Source of the DNA: JAIPGX01 sp041650475
GTDB taxonomy: Bacteria > Babelota > Babeliae > Babelales > UASB340
Length of the DNA stretch: 64,000 nucleotides
Direction of reading: 5' to 3'
Assembly: GCA_041650475.1 (NCBI GenBank)
Contig: JBAZLD010000001.1
Span: 62,001 to 126,000, forward strand
This document shows, piece after piece, positions 1-8,053 of this stretch (position 1 is its first letter; each line of letters begins with the position of its first letter). The translations under genes and the position numbers were made by a program. The notes beneath the pieces are model-generated. The model made no database searches and had not been told where the DNA came from. It was given only the letters and a program-made list of their open reading frames with translations.

Positions 1-79
1 CACTTGATCTACTAGTAGAAATTTCTAATTCATGCTCTGGAATTGTTATACCGTTTTTTACACATAAATTGTTTTTCAT
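1..79 (-). CDS. Partial peptide-chain release factor-like protein (ArfB/YaeJ type), 5' end only
   Basis: An open frame starts with ATG at 79 and runs off the left edge of the window with no stop, giving 26 codons. The peptide reads MKNNLCVKNGITIPEHELE and continues to ISTSRSS at the edge. The segment NG-(I/V)-xIP-xxE(L/I)E followed by SRSS is how ArfB-type (YaeJ/Pth4) ribosome-rescue hydrolases begin, just before their GGQ loop; related class-I release-factor-like proteins share it. ArfB hydrolyses peptidyl-tRNA on stalled ribosomes. The GGQ motif itself lies outside the window, so the assignment rests on the N-terminus alone. There is no clear Shine-Dalgarno sequence upstream. Confidence 0.6.
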   Translation of the reverse strand, partial: MKNNLCVKNGITIPEHELEISTSRSS

Positions 80-121
80 AAAAATTCTAAAAATTAGATA
101 TAAAAATATAAATAATAAATA

Positions 122-1243
122 TTATAAAAATAGTTTGGATAAAAAATTTTCAGCTCTTAAAATTTTTATTCCATTCTTTTCTTGTTCATGCCGTAGAAAT
201 TTGACTAATTGAATTGCTGGATAATTATATTTTGAAGAAAAATTAATTAAAGTTTTCGCTGGAGTATCATCAGATAATTTTACTTCTATCATATTTTCAA
301 CGGTATCTTGTTGAACTAAGGCAAAATCAACTTCAATGCCATCTTTTGTGCGTAAATAATGTAAATTATATTCTTTTGCCTTGTAATCATTTAAAGCATA
401 AATATGTTTTAATAAACTTACTGCAACAAAATTTTCAAATTTGACTCCATCGTCACCTTGAACTAGTCCTGTATCAAAGAAATATAATTTTGGTTCTTTT
501 AATAAACTTCGTGCAATATTTTTGGAATATGGCGTTACTCTAAAAACTATAAATAATGCTTCTAAAATTTGAATATATTTTTTAATTGTTATGGGAGAAA
601 CGTTTAAATCTTCACCTATTGATTGATATGAAATAGTTGAGCCAACTCTATTTCTAAGTAAGTTAAAAACAAGCTGCATTGCTTTTATATTATGAATTTT
701 ATCAAATTCAAAAACATCAGTACTTAACATGCTATTTATATATTGTAAACGCCATCTATCTACTTCAATTTGATCTGTGGCTAGATAGCTTTCTGGGAAG
801 CCACTACGTGTAATTAACTTTTCCATATCTAATTGTTCGTTTAATTGAAAAAGTTCGGCTAAAGAAAATGGTAATAATCTGTGCCTGAAATATCTACCGG
901 CTAAAGAATCTCCGAGTTGATTATAAATATCAAGACGTGCGCTGCCTGTTACTAAAATTCGCATATTTTCTGGTTTTGTGTCATAAACACCCTTGAGATA
1001 ATTTTTCCAATTATCCATTTTGTGTAATTCATCAAGTATTAAAAGATCAGTAGTTGGAAGCCAAGATTGTTTATTCATAGTTTCACGATCTAAAGCTTGA
1101 TCGTAATTCAAATAGACACTGTTTTTAAATTCTTTTGCGATGTCTTTTGCTAGCCAAGTTTTGCCTGTTTGCCTTGGGCCAACTAAAATTACAATTTTTT
1201 TTTCTAGGTCTTTTAATATAATTGATTTTTGAATTCTATTCAT
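122..1243 (-). CDS. AAA+ ATPase with C-terminal DUF4143
   Basis: A 373-residue protein of the AAA_14/DUF4143 family. Walker A is GPRQTGKT (22-29), Walker B is LLILDE (67-72), and a sensor-like TGSAR segment lies at 99-103. The C-terminal half has the DUF4143 pattern: a winged-helix-like region near 190-230, then a nuclease-like fold ending in EVDFALV and MIEVK. The role of this family is unsettled; members are common in symbionts and reduced genomes and have been suggested to act in DNA transactions or antitoxin-like systems. The ATG sits only 9 nt downstream of a good -10 box, so the mRNA may be leaderless. An inverted repeat overlaps the promoter, which suggests autoregulation. Confidence 0.85.
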   Translation of the reverse strand: MNRIQKSIILKDLEKKIVILVGPRQTGKTWLAKDIAKEFKNSVYLNYDQALDRETMNKQSWLPTTDLLILDELHKMDNWKNYLKGVYDTKPENMRILVTGSARLDIYNQLGDSLAGRYFRHRLLPFSLAELFQLNEQLDMEKLITRSGFPESYLATDQIEVDRWRLQYINSMLSTDVFEFDKIHNIKAMQLVFNLLRNRVGSTISYQSIGEDLNVSPITIKKYIQILEALFIVFRVTPYSKNIARSLLKEPKLYFFDTGLVQGDDGVKFENFVAVSLLKHIYALNDYKAKEYNLHYLRTKDGIEVDFALVQQDTVENMIEVKLSDDTPAKTLINFSSKYNYPAIQLVKFLRHEQEKNGIKILRAENFLSKLFL

Positions 1244-1252
1244 AATATGACT

Positions 1253-1280
1253 ATAATATATTAAAATATCGAAAAGTCAA
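1253..1280 (-). promoter_or_regulatory. Probable sigma70-type promoter of the AAA/DUF4143 gene
   Basis: On the minus strand, TTGACT (1280-1275) is followed after 16 nt by TATTAT (1258-1253); ATTATA one base downstream would give a 17-nt spacer. The start codon at 1243 is only 9 nt past the -10, so transcription would begin almost at the ATG. Confidence 0.5.
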
Positions 1281-1294
1281 GGCTTTTCGATATT
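1265..1294. repeat. Perfect 12-bp inverted repeat overlapping the -35/spacer (candidate operator)
   Basis: AATATCGAAAAG (1265-1276) and CTTTTCGATATT (1283-1294) are exact reverse complements around a 6-nt centre. The left arm covers part of the -35 and spacer of the minus-strand promoter. A further copy of GAAAAGTC occurs at 1303-1310, repeating 1271-1278. No U-tract follows, so an operator fits better than a terminator. Confidence 0.5.
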
Positions 1295-1395
1295 AGCGTA
1301 TAGAAAAGTCGAATTATTATTAAAAAATGGATTAAAATTATTGATTCTGAATTTTTGAATTTGCTAACCTAAAATAAATATTTTTGGGGGAGTTT

Positions 1396-2547
1396 ATGTC
1401 AAAAATTAAGAATTTTTTTAAACTTTTTTTAATTTTTATATTTTATCAAATTATAAATCAAGCAAATTTATTTTGTGAATTACTAAAAATGGTTGTAATT
1501 GATTCTGTTGCAGATGTTCGCTCTAGGCCTAAAATTGCTCCTGATAATTTGCATGCACCTGCTTTATGTAATGATATTGGTGGACAAGAAACTCAAGTGT
1601 CTTTTTGTGATGCCATATTAGTAGAAGAGTTGTCAGATAATTCTGAATGGGTAAAAGTTTCTGTTTTGGGACAAAAGGCATGGAAAAATAACCAATGGGT
1701 TAGTTATCCTGGTTTTATTTTAAAATCTAAACTTATGCAAGTTTCAGAGTTTCCAAAATATAACATAGTTTTAAGAAATCTCTGGGCGCCATTATATTCA
1801 AATATTTCTACTGAAAGTAAAATTTTAAAAAATTTACAAATTGGTACAAGGCTTGAAGCACAAAAAATAGATGATAACTGGTGGGCTGTTTTTATAGATA
1901 AAAATATTGTTGGTTATTTACAAAATACTGATATTTACGAATTATCTAATGCAAATTTAGAATCTGAAGAAATTTTGAGAGAAAAAATTGTTGAAAGTGC
2001 TTATTTATTTTTAAGATCAGCTTCTTTATATGTTTGGGGTGGTAAAAGCCCGGTAAATTATATTGATATTAATTTTAATAATCAAATTACCGGCCTTGAT
2101 TGTTCATCTCTTACAAATTTATGTTATTTGTCATGCGGTCTTGAAATTCCTAGAGATGCAGCACCTCAGTATAGGGCTGCTAATAAATTAGAAAACGGAC
2201 GAGATTTAAAAAAAACAGATTTGATATTTTTTGCGCAAGACAATCAGGGAAATAGAATATCGCATGTTTTGATGTATGTGGGAGATAATAAAGTAATCGA
2301 ATGTACCGGTTTGGGATTTTCAAGTGTAAGCGAAGCTTTGGCTAATGGTTTTGCTTTAAGCGATTTGGGTGTTAGAGAAATTGAAATAAAAAATATATTA
2401 AAAGATATAACAAATGTTTCGCAAATCGAAAGCGGTAAGACACTTTCTAAGTTTGGAAAAATAGTTTTTTTAGGCTCATATTTTGCACCGGAAAATAAAT
2501 CACAAAAAATGCGTAATATTGCCTTGGGACAAAATATTGATTGGTGA
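1396..2547 (+). CDS. Secreted SH3-domain NlpC/P60 family cysteine peptidase
   Basis: A cell-wall hydrolase of the NlpC/P60 class (383 aa), expected to cut peptide stems of peptidoglycan. The N-terminus has a lysine-rich start and hydrophobic core typical of a Sec signal. Two bacterial SH3-like segments follow (about 28-115 and 125-185), then the NlpC/P60 domain with the catalytic Cys236 in LDCSS and His290 in HVLMYVGD. The start is taken as ATG 1396, just behind GGGGGAG (1386-1392), rather than the in-frame TTG at 1384. The order signal, SH3, NlpC resembles YgiM/DVU-type enzymes. The next gene begins 30 nt downstream and is probably co-transcribed. Confidence 0.85.
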   Translation: MSKIKNFFKLFLIFIFYQIINQANLFCELLKMVVIDSVADVRSRPKIAPDNLHAPALCNDIGGQETQVSFCDAILVEELSDNSEWVKVSVLGQKAWKNNQWVSYPGFILKSKLMQVSEFPKYNIVLRNLWAPLYSNISTESKILKNLQIGTRLEAQKIDDNWWAVFIDKNIVGYLQNTDIYELSNANLESEEILREKIVESAYLFLRSASLYVWGGKSPVNYIDINFNNQITGLDCSSLTNLCYLSCGLEIPRDAAPQYRAANKLENGRDLKKTDLIFFAQDNQGNRISHVLMYVGDNKVIECTGLGFSSVSEALANGFALSDLGVREIEIKNILKDITNVSQIESGKTLSKFGKIVFLGSYFAPENKSQKMRNIALGQNIDW

Positions 2548-2577
2548 AGTTTAATTATTAAAAAGAAGGGGATAGGG

Positions 2578-3789
2578 ATGAGAATTTTTCAAATTTTATT
2601 AGGCTTATTTTTTAATATACTTTTATTTTTTGACATTCAAGCGCTATATCTTTTTGATGCGTATCCAGAACTTAAAAATAAAATATCTTATGAACGTATA
2701 GGTAACTATCCAACTCCTGTTTATAACATGAAATCGCTTGCTGCAAAATATGGAATTAAATCTTTTTATATAAAAGATGATGGTGTTAGTGGTTATAAAG
2801 ATATGCAGAGCAGGATTGTTCCAAGTGGCAATAAAATGCGTAAACTTGAATTTCTTTTAGCTGATGCAAAAAAACTAGGATTTAAGACTGTTTGTACTGT
2901 TGGTAGTGCAGGATCTAATCATGCGCTTGAAACCGCGATTTGCGCAAAACAAGTAGGTCTTGAAACTATTCTTATACTAAATGATCAACGTCCAACAAGT
3001 TATACAATAAGAAATTTAAAACTTATGTCGTTATTTGCGAGAGAAGTTAAATATTGTGCTATTGATGATAATTTTAAACTTATGGAAGAAGCACAAAATC
3101 TATGTCAAATAGAAGGGTATTATTATATTCCAATGGGAGGCTCTAATTCTATTGGTGATTTGGGGTATATTAATGCCATGCTCGAATTAAAAGAACAAAT
3201 TAAGAGTGGGTTATTAGAAGAACCTGATTTTATTTATGTAACATTAGGAAGCGCAGGAACTGCTGCAGGCATTATTTTAGGTGCACAAGTTGCTGGAATT
3301 AAAAGTAAAATTATACCTGTTCGCATAAGTTTTACGGTTGATTATAAAACAAAATTACTTTTGGATCTTGTTAATGAAACTGGAAAATGGTTTAAGCAGC
3401 TTGAGCCAAAATTTTCTTTTGCTCCATTAGATACTCTAAATTTAAATATAGAACATAATTTTGCCGGAGGAGAAGATGATACATATGCTCTTGCTACCCT
3501 GCCAGCTGCACAAGCAATAGAATTATTAGCGAAAGAATCGCTTAAAGAAATTGGATATGAAGTTAAACTTGATGGAACTTATTCAGGTAAAACTTTTTCT
3601 GCACTTTTAGACCATGCAACCAAGGGTTTATTAAAAAATAAAAAAGTTCTTTTTTGGAATACTTTTAGTTATGGCAAGTTTGAAAATTTTATTTCTTGTG
3701 TTTCTGATGAGCAAATAAATAAAGTTATCGATAAAAAACTTTTGCATTATTTAACTGATAAATTGCAAGATCTCGATGCGGGTGTTTAA
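2578..3789 (+). CDS. PLP-dependent D-cysteine desulfhydrase / ACC deaminase-like enzyme with signal peptide
   Basis: A 403-residue fold-type II PLP enzyme. The motif PSGNKMRKLEF places the PLP-binding lysine at Lys86, as in the ACC deaminase/D-cysteine desulfhydrase family; TVGSAGSNHA and TLGSAGTAAG are the expected phosphate-binding and glycine-rich loops. D-cysteine desulfhydrase would release pyruvate, ammonia and sulfide; the substrate cannot be told from the sequence. The first ~22 residues (MRIFQILLGLFFNILLFF) look like a Sec signal, odd for a PLP enzyme, and the protein is longer than the usual 330-350 aa. GAAGGGGATAGGG provides a ribosome-binding site immediately before ATG 2578. Confidence 0.75.
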   Translation: MRIFQILLGLFFNILLFFDIQALYLFDAYPELKNKISYERIGNYPTPVYNMKSLAAKYGIKSFYIKDDGVSGYKDMQSRIVPSGNKMRKLEFLLADAKKLGFKTVCTVGSAGSNHALETAICAKQVGLETILILNDQRPTSYTIRNLKLMSLFAREVKYCAIDDNFKLMEEAQNLCQIEGYYYIPMGGSNSIGDLGYINAMLELKEQIKSGLLEEPDFIYVTLGSAGTAAGIILGAQVAGIKSKIIPVRISFTVDYKTKLLLDLVNETGKWFKQLEPKFSFAPLDTLNLNIEHNFAGGEDDTYALATLPAAQAIELLAKESLKEIGYEVKLDGTYSGKTFSALLDHATKGLLKNKKVLFWNTFSYGKFENFISCVSDEQINKVIDKKLLHYLTDKLQDLDAGV

Positions 3790-3919
3790 ATTTGTTTGAA
3801 ATAAAATAAATTTGTAAAAATTCTTTCTAAATATTTAATTATATTTTTTAAAAAAATTGATTTACAATATTTTCTACTAAAATTATTGAATTTTAAATTT
3901 TTTTTTGAAGGAAATTTTC

Positions 3920-4672
3920 ATGAGTAATTTTTTTAATAAAAATCTTATATTTTTTGTAGCAATATTTTTTGCAAGTAACTTAAAGCCTATGCAAGAACAG
4001 CAGATGCAAATAGAACAATCTGCATCACCTCATATAGAATCTTCAAGATTTCATTTAGGTGTAATATTAACTATTTTGACTTTAAAGAAAAAATACTTAA
4101 ATGAAAATTTATTATTGACTATTAATACGAGAGAAATTGATGGTCATACCGGAGATCGTTTGGGACAACCATATAGATTAGCTGAATATTTATCTGGACA
4201 AGATTGGTTTGAGGAGAAAGAAACATTTGTTAGAAATGAAATTACTGGTGAATTACGTGCAGTACATATTGTAAAAGAAAAATTGCATAAAGTCGGTTTT
4301 AGGCCATTTAAAAAAATGCTTGAAGAGCAATTTCCTGGGCTAAAAGAAGAAGCATTAAAATTTTTAAATGATTGTTATCAAGCTCAATTAGATGCAATTA
4401 AAAATAATTCGTGTTTAAGTGAACAAGATAAAATATGTCGATTAGATTATATTCTCAGAAGTTTTTTAAAAGACGTAGCTATGAACTATGAAAATACTAG
4501 AACGCATGAAAAATTTAATATTTCTTCAGATGTTTCTTGCGACGATGATGCATATTTTATCCCTGTTAGAAGAATTATGCATGTAATTAAACCTAACAAT
4601 CAAAAACAAGAACAACAATTACAGACATTACAGAGTTCTGTTCGAAGACGTAGGCTTAATCCTAATTTATAA
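3920..4672 (+). CDS. Hypothetical secreted protein
   Basis: I do not recognise this 250-residue protein. It begins with a Sec-type signal (MSNFFNKNLIFFVAIFFAS) and is then hydrophilic and mostly helical. It ends with a glutamine-rich stretch and a basic RRRR tail. ATG 3920 is preferred over the in-frame TTG at 3905 because GAAGGA (3907-3912) lies 7 nt before it. It sits alone after a 130-bp AT-rich gap and 28 nt before the NodB gene. Confidence 0.65.
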   Translation: MSNFFNKNLIFFVAIFFASNLKPMQEQQMQIEQSASPHIESSRFHLGVILTILTLKKKYLNENLLLTINTREIDGHTGDRLGQPYRLAEYLSGQDWFEEKETFVRNEITGELRAVHIVKEKLHKVGFRPFKKMLEEQFPGLKEEALKFLNDCYQAQLDAIKNNSCLSEQDKICRLDYILRSFLKDVAMNYENTRTHEKFNISSDVSCDDDAYFIPVRRIMHVIKPNNQKQEQQLQTLQSSVRRRRLNPNL

Positions 4673-4700
4673 AATTAAAAGATTTTAAATTTTAAAATTT

Positions 4701-5411
4701 ATGATTTTACAAGCTGCGCTTGCTACTTTTTTAACCCTAGTTTCTTTTGGATATTTAATTATTCCTATTTCGCCGCAAATAATGGGTAAAGCAATTCAAA
4801 AAGTGCATACAAAAGAAAAAGTAGTTGCTTTAACATTTGATGATGGTCCAAATCCGCCATATACAAATGAGTTGTTAGAAGTTTTAAAAAAGCATGAAGT
4901 AAAAGCGACCTTTTTTGTTTTGGGAAAATATATTAAAAATTATCCTGATGCAGTAAAACAAATTTATCAAGCTGGACATGAATTAGGTAATCACACTTGG
5001 TCACATAATTATATGATTTTTAAATCTTGTAAGACTATTCGCAAAGAAATAGATTCTACAGATAAAGCAATAAGAGATTTGGGATACACAGGTATAATTT
5101 ATTTTAGGGCACCACATGGTGCAAAGCTTATTTCTTTGCCAATGGTTCTTTCTAAACAAAATAGAGCGCATATATTATTTAACGTAATTGCCTGGGATTG
5201 GACGCAGCCAGGGGTAAAAAAAATCGTAAATAATGTCATGAAATCTGTTAAACCGGGTTCTATTATTTTATTGCATGATGGCGATGGGGCTAAAGATAAG
5301 GCTGACAGATCGCAGACAGTTAAAGCTACTGATATAATAATTCAGAAATTGAAACAACAAAATTATAAAATTGTTACAATTTCTGAATTATTAAAATTTG
5401 ATTCAAAATAA
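4701..5411 (+). CDS. Polysaccharide deacetylase (NodB domain)
   Basis: A carbohydrate esterase family 4 enzyme of 236 aa that removes N- or O-acetyl groups from polysaccharides such as peptidoglycan or chitin-like chains. All signature motifs are present: TFDDGP with Asp47 and Asp48, HTWSH with metal ligands His98 and His102, RAPHG, and LLHDGDG near the C-terminus. The N-terminal hydrophobic stretch (2-25) is a signal or membrane anchor, placing the domain outside the cytoplasm. No clear Shine-Dalgarno sequence precedes ATG 4701. Transcription ends at a hairpin shared with the convergent gene. Confidence 0.88.
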   Translation: MILQAALATFLTLVSFGYLIIPISPQIMGKAIQKVHTKEKVVALTFDDGPNPPYTNELLEVLKKHEVKATFFVLGKYIKNYPDAVKQIYQAGHELGNHTWSHNYMIFKSCKTIRKEIDSTDKAIRDLGYTGIIYFRAPHGAKLISLPMVLSKQNRAHILFNVIAWDWTQPGVKKIVNNVMKSVKPGSIILLHDGDGAKDKADRSQTVKATDIIIQKLKQQNYKIVTISELLKFDSK

Positions 5412-5450
5412 ACATTAAAAAAATGAGTTCCAAACTCACTTTTTTAATGT
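5412..5450. terminator. Bidirectional intrinsic terminator between convergent genes
   Basis: ACATTAAAAAA...TGAGT pairs with ACTCA...TTTTTTAATGT around a short loop (TTCCAA). The stem is flanked by A- and T-runs on both sides, so it can serve both the NodB gene (+) and the glycosyltransferase gene (-), whose stop codon lies inside it. Confidence 0.75.
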
Positions 5451-6676
5451 TCTAAAATTTGTGAAATAATGCTTTGTATTTGTTCTTTAAAAATTATATT
5501 TGTAGTTGAAGGCTGGGATTTAAAAAAATCTTTTTTATCTAAATATTCCAAAACTAGCTTATTTAATTGGTTCATATGAGTGAATACATCACCATGACCT
5601 CTAGCTTTAATCCAGTCTATTGTTGCTACCTCCCAAGAAAAACAGTTTGCTGCTAAGTCAATAAGAATAGGTAAATTCATGAACATTGCTTCATTGCAAA
5701 CGGTTGGACTTGGTTGTGTGATTAATAAATCAGAAACTGCCATTAAATCCGATATTTTTTTTGTAAAGGGAATGACTGAAAAACTTACATGTCCATCAGT
5801 TTTTATTGCATTGATTTTTTTTTCTAGTGTTTTATCTGTGCCAATACAAACTAAAACATGAATATCTTTATTAATTTTTACTAATTCTTGAGCATAATTA
5901 ACTAATCTAGTGGATCCTGTGCCGCCTCTCATTAGCATTATAACAGGTTTATTTTCAGGAATATTCCATTCTTTTCTAATTTCAACAAGATTCTTTGGCA
6001 TTAAAAAATCTTCTCGCAGGTGAAAGCCTACCTCTTGAATAGCAGGATCAGGAATATTTTTTTTACTTAGCTGTTTTTTTATTCGATCTGTCATTATGGG
6101 AACAGTAATAATGAAATTTTTGTTTTTAATTTTTTCCATATCTAAGAGCCAATTTGTTAGATCAGCATCAAGAGTCATCAAAAGAAACGGGATATTAAGA
6201 GCTTGTGCTGCTTGTATAGCAGGATAGTTTATAAAAGGCATTACAGAAATAAGCAAATCAGGTTTTTCTTCTTCAAGCATTTTTATTAACTTTTTTTTAA
6301 AAAACCTGCTTGAAGCTTTAAAAAAAAGTGTTCCTAAATAATTTGCTACAAAATTTAAAGTACCCGTCCATCCTTTTTGAAAAATTGAAATGTAATGTTT
6401 TTCAAAATCAATTTTATTATTAAAAAACATTAAAACTGGATTTATTTCTTTTATTTCAAAATCAGGAAAACATTCTTTAAATTTATTACATGCTTCAATA
6501 TGTCCATTACCACCTTTGAGATAAAGTATTAAAAGTTTATTTTTTTTTGTTTGAGTTTTTGAAATTAAGTTTTTATTGATGTCTATATTTAAATTTGCAA
6601 TATTTATTGTTGTATCGGGTTTTATTAGATTTATTGATAAGATAAAAAAAGAAATTATTAATAAAATTTTTTTCAT
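5444..6676 (-). CDS. MGDG synthase/MurG-like glycosyltransferase (GT28), signal-bearing; copy 3 of a tandem triplet
   Basis: A 410-residue glycosyltransferase of the MGDG-synthase/UgtP type (GT-B fold). The N-domain has the GGNGH glycine loop after a hydrophobic strand; the C-domain has the donor-sugar motif QPSPTVCNEAMFMNLPIL, equivalent to GPGTIAEA..GLP of UgtP/MGDG synthases. The family transfers glucose or galactose from UDP-sugars to diacylglycerol. Unusually, it starts with a Sec-like signal (MKKILLIISFFILSINLIKP), so the catalytic domain may lie outside the cytoplasm or be exported. AAGGGGAA precedes the ATG. It is the promoter-distal copy of three adjacent paralogues; acceptor and donor are unknown. 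Confidence 0.75.
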   Translation of the reverse strand: MKKILLIISFFILSINLIKPDTTINIANLNIDINKNLISKTQTKKNKLLILYLKGGNGHIEACNKFKECFPDFEIKEINPVLMFFNNKIDFEKHYISIFQKGWTGTLNFVANYLGTLFFKASSRFFKKKLIKMLEEEKPDLLISVMPFINYPAIQAAQALNIPFLLMTLDADLTNWLLDMEKIKNKNFIITVPIMTDRIKKQLSKKNIPDPAIQEVGFHLREDFLMPKNLVEIRKEWNIPENKPVIMLMRGGTGSTRLVNYAQELVKINKDIHVLVCIGTDKTLEKKINAIKTDGHVSFSVIPFTKKISDLMAVSDLLITQPSPTVCNEAMFMNLPILIDLAANCFSWEVATIDWIKARGHGDVFTHMNQLNKLVLEYLDKKDFFKSQPSTTNIIFKEQIQSIISQILEH

Positions 6677-6721
6677 GTAAAATTCCCCTTTTGTTTTTTG
6701 TTCTTTTGTTTGATAAATAAG

Positions 6722-8014
6722 TTATTTTTCTAGTAATCGCATAACAATGTTATGTACCTCTGTTTTAAAATCAGGCATTGGTTTTTGTGTTTGAGTTTTA
6801 AAAAAATCTCTTTTATCTAAATATTCATTGACCAATTGATTCAGCTGATTCATGTTAGAGAAGATGTCTCCATAACCTCGTAATTTTATCAAATCAATAG
6901 TAGCCTCTTCCCAAAATAAACAGACATCTGACATGTCAATAAGAATTGGTAATTTCATAAAAATAGCTTCTTTACATACACTTGGACTTGGCTGAGTTAT
7001 AATTAAATCTGAAACAGCCATTAAATCTGGTATTTTACTTGTAAAAGGGATAATTGAAAAACTTACAGGACCATCATTTTTTATCTTATTTAAACTTTTG
7101 ATTAATTTTACATTTTTTCCTACACAAATTAAGAGATGTACTTTTTTATCAAGCTTTATTAATTCTTCTGCATATTTAACTAATTTAATAGATCCTGTAC
7201 TTCCGCGTATTAACATTATGACTTTTTTGTTTTCAGGAATATTCCATTCTTTACGAATAGTAGTTAGATCTTTTGCGATTGAAAAATCTTTGCGCAGATT
7301 ATAACCAACTTCGTGAATATAAGTGTTAGGTATATTTTTTTGTTTTAATTGTTCTTGTATCCTGTCTGTGAGTGTTTCTACTGCTATGGTAAATTTTTTA
7401 TTAGAACTATTTTCCATACCAAGTAACCAATTTGTTAAATCATAATCAACAGGGATAATAAGAAATGGAATTTTGTAGATTTCAGCGGCTTGCAAAGCAA
7501 AGAAATCAAAAAATGGTATTACTGATATCAACAAATCTGGTTTTTCGTCTTCAAGAATTTTTAATAAATTTTTTTGTATTGATTTTCCTAATATTTTAAA
7601 AAGTAGTGGAACAGGATAACGAATAATAAAATTTATTGTTCGAGTCCAGCCTTTTTGCAATGTTGCGTCGTATAAGCGGTCACCATCAACTATATTATTA
7701 AAATAGTAATGAATAAAATTAATTATTTTTATTTCGCAATCCGGTAAAACTTGTTGTAAAGCCTTACATGCTGACATATGTCCATTTCCACCAGAGCTCG
7801 TTAAAATAACTATCTTTGGGATTTTTTTGTTAATTTGGGTATCTGTTTTTTCTTGTGAAATATTTTGTGAAATATTTATTGTATCTGTAGTTTTATTTAA
7901 ATTATTAGGATTTGTATTTACTTCTGAGTTTATATTTAGATTTATATTTAACTCAGTTTTGAGGATATTTATAAAAAGAACAGAACAAGATATGACTAAA
8001 AAAATTTTTTTCAT
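6722..8014 (-). CDS. MGDG synthase/MurG-like glycosyltransferase (GT28), signal-bearing; copy 2 of a tandem triplet
   Basis: A 430-residue paralogue of the neighbouring genes with the same layout: signal-like N-terminus (MKKIFLVISCSVLFINIL), an Asn/Thr-rich linker of about 45 residues, SSGGNGHMSACKAL glycine loop, and C-terminal QPSPSVCKEAIFMKLPILID. The linker is longer than in the other copies. ATG 8014 is chosen over an in-frame upstream ATG (8047) because GTGGAG lies 7 nt before it. The upstream ATG is a by-product of a 12-bp tandem repeat that duplicates the ribosome-binding site. Catalytic family as for copy 3; function inferred only at family level. Confidence 0.75.
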   Translation of the reverse strand: MKKIFLVISCSVLFINILKTELNINLNINSEVNTNPNNLNKTTDTINISQNISQEKTDTQINKKIPKIVILTSSGGNGHMSACKALQQVLPDCEIKIINFIHYYFNNIVDGDRLYDATLQKGWTRTINFIIRYPVPLLFKILGKSIQKNLLKILEDEKPDLLISVIPFFDFFALQAAEIYKIPFLIIPVDYDLTNWLLGMENSSNKKFTIAVETLTDRIQEQLKQKNIPNTYIHEVGYNLRKDFSIAKDLTTIRKEWNIPENKKVIMLIRGSTGSIKLVKYAEELIKLDKKVHLLICVGKNVKLIKSLNKIKNDGPVSFSIIPFTSKIPDLMAVSDLIITQPSPSVCKEAIFMKLPILIDMSDVCLFWEEATIDLIKLRGYGDIFSNMNQLNQLVNEYLDKRDFFKTQTQKPMPDFKTEVHNIVMRLLEK

Positions 8015-8018
8015 TAAA

Positions 8019-8044
8019 TTTCTCCACAAATTTTTCTCCACAAA
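8019..8044 (-). repeat. Tandem 12-bp repeat containing a duplicated ribosome-binding site
   Basis: TTTGTGGAGAAA occurs twice on the minus strand (8044-8033 and 8030-8019; period 14). Each copy carries GGAG. The copy nearer the gene is correctly spaced for ATG 8014; the other could serve the in-frame ATG at 8047 only poorly. Confidence 0.6.
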
Positions 8045-8053
8045 CAAATTATT

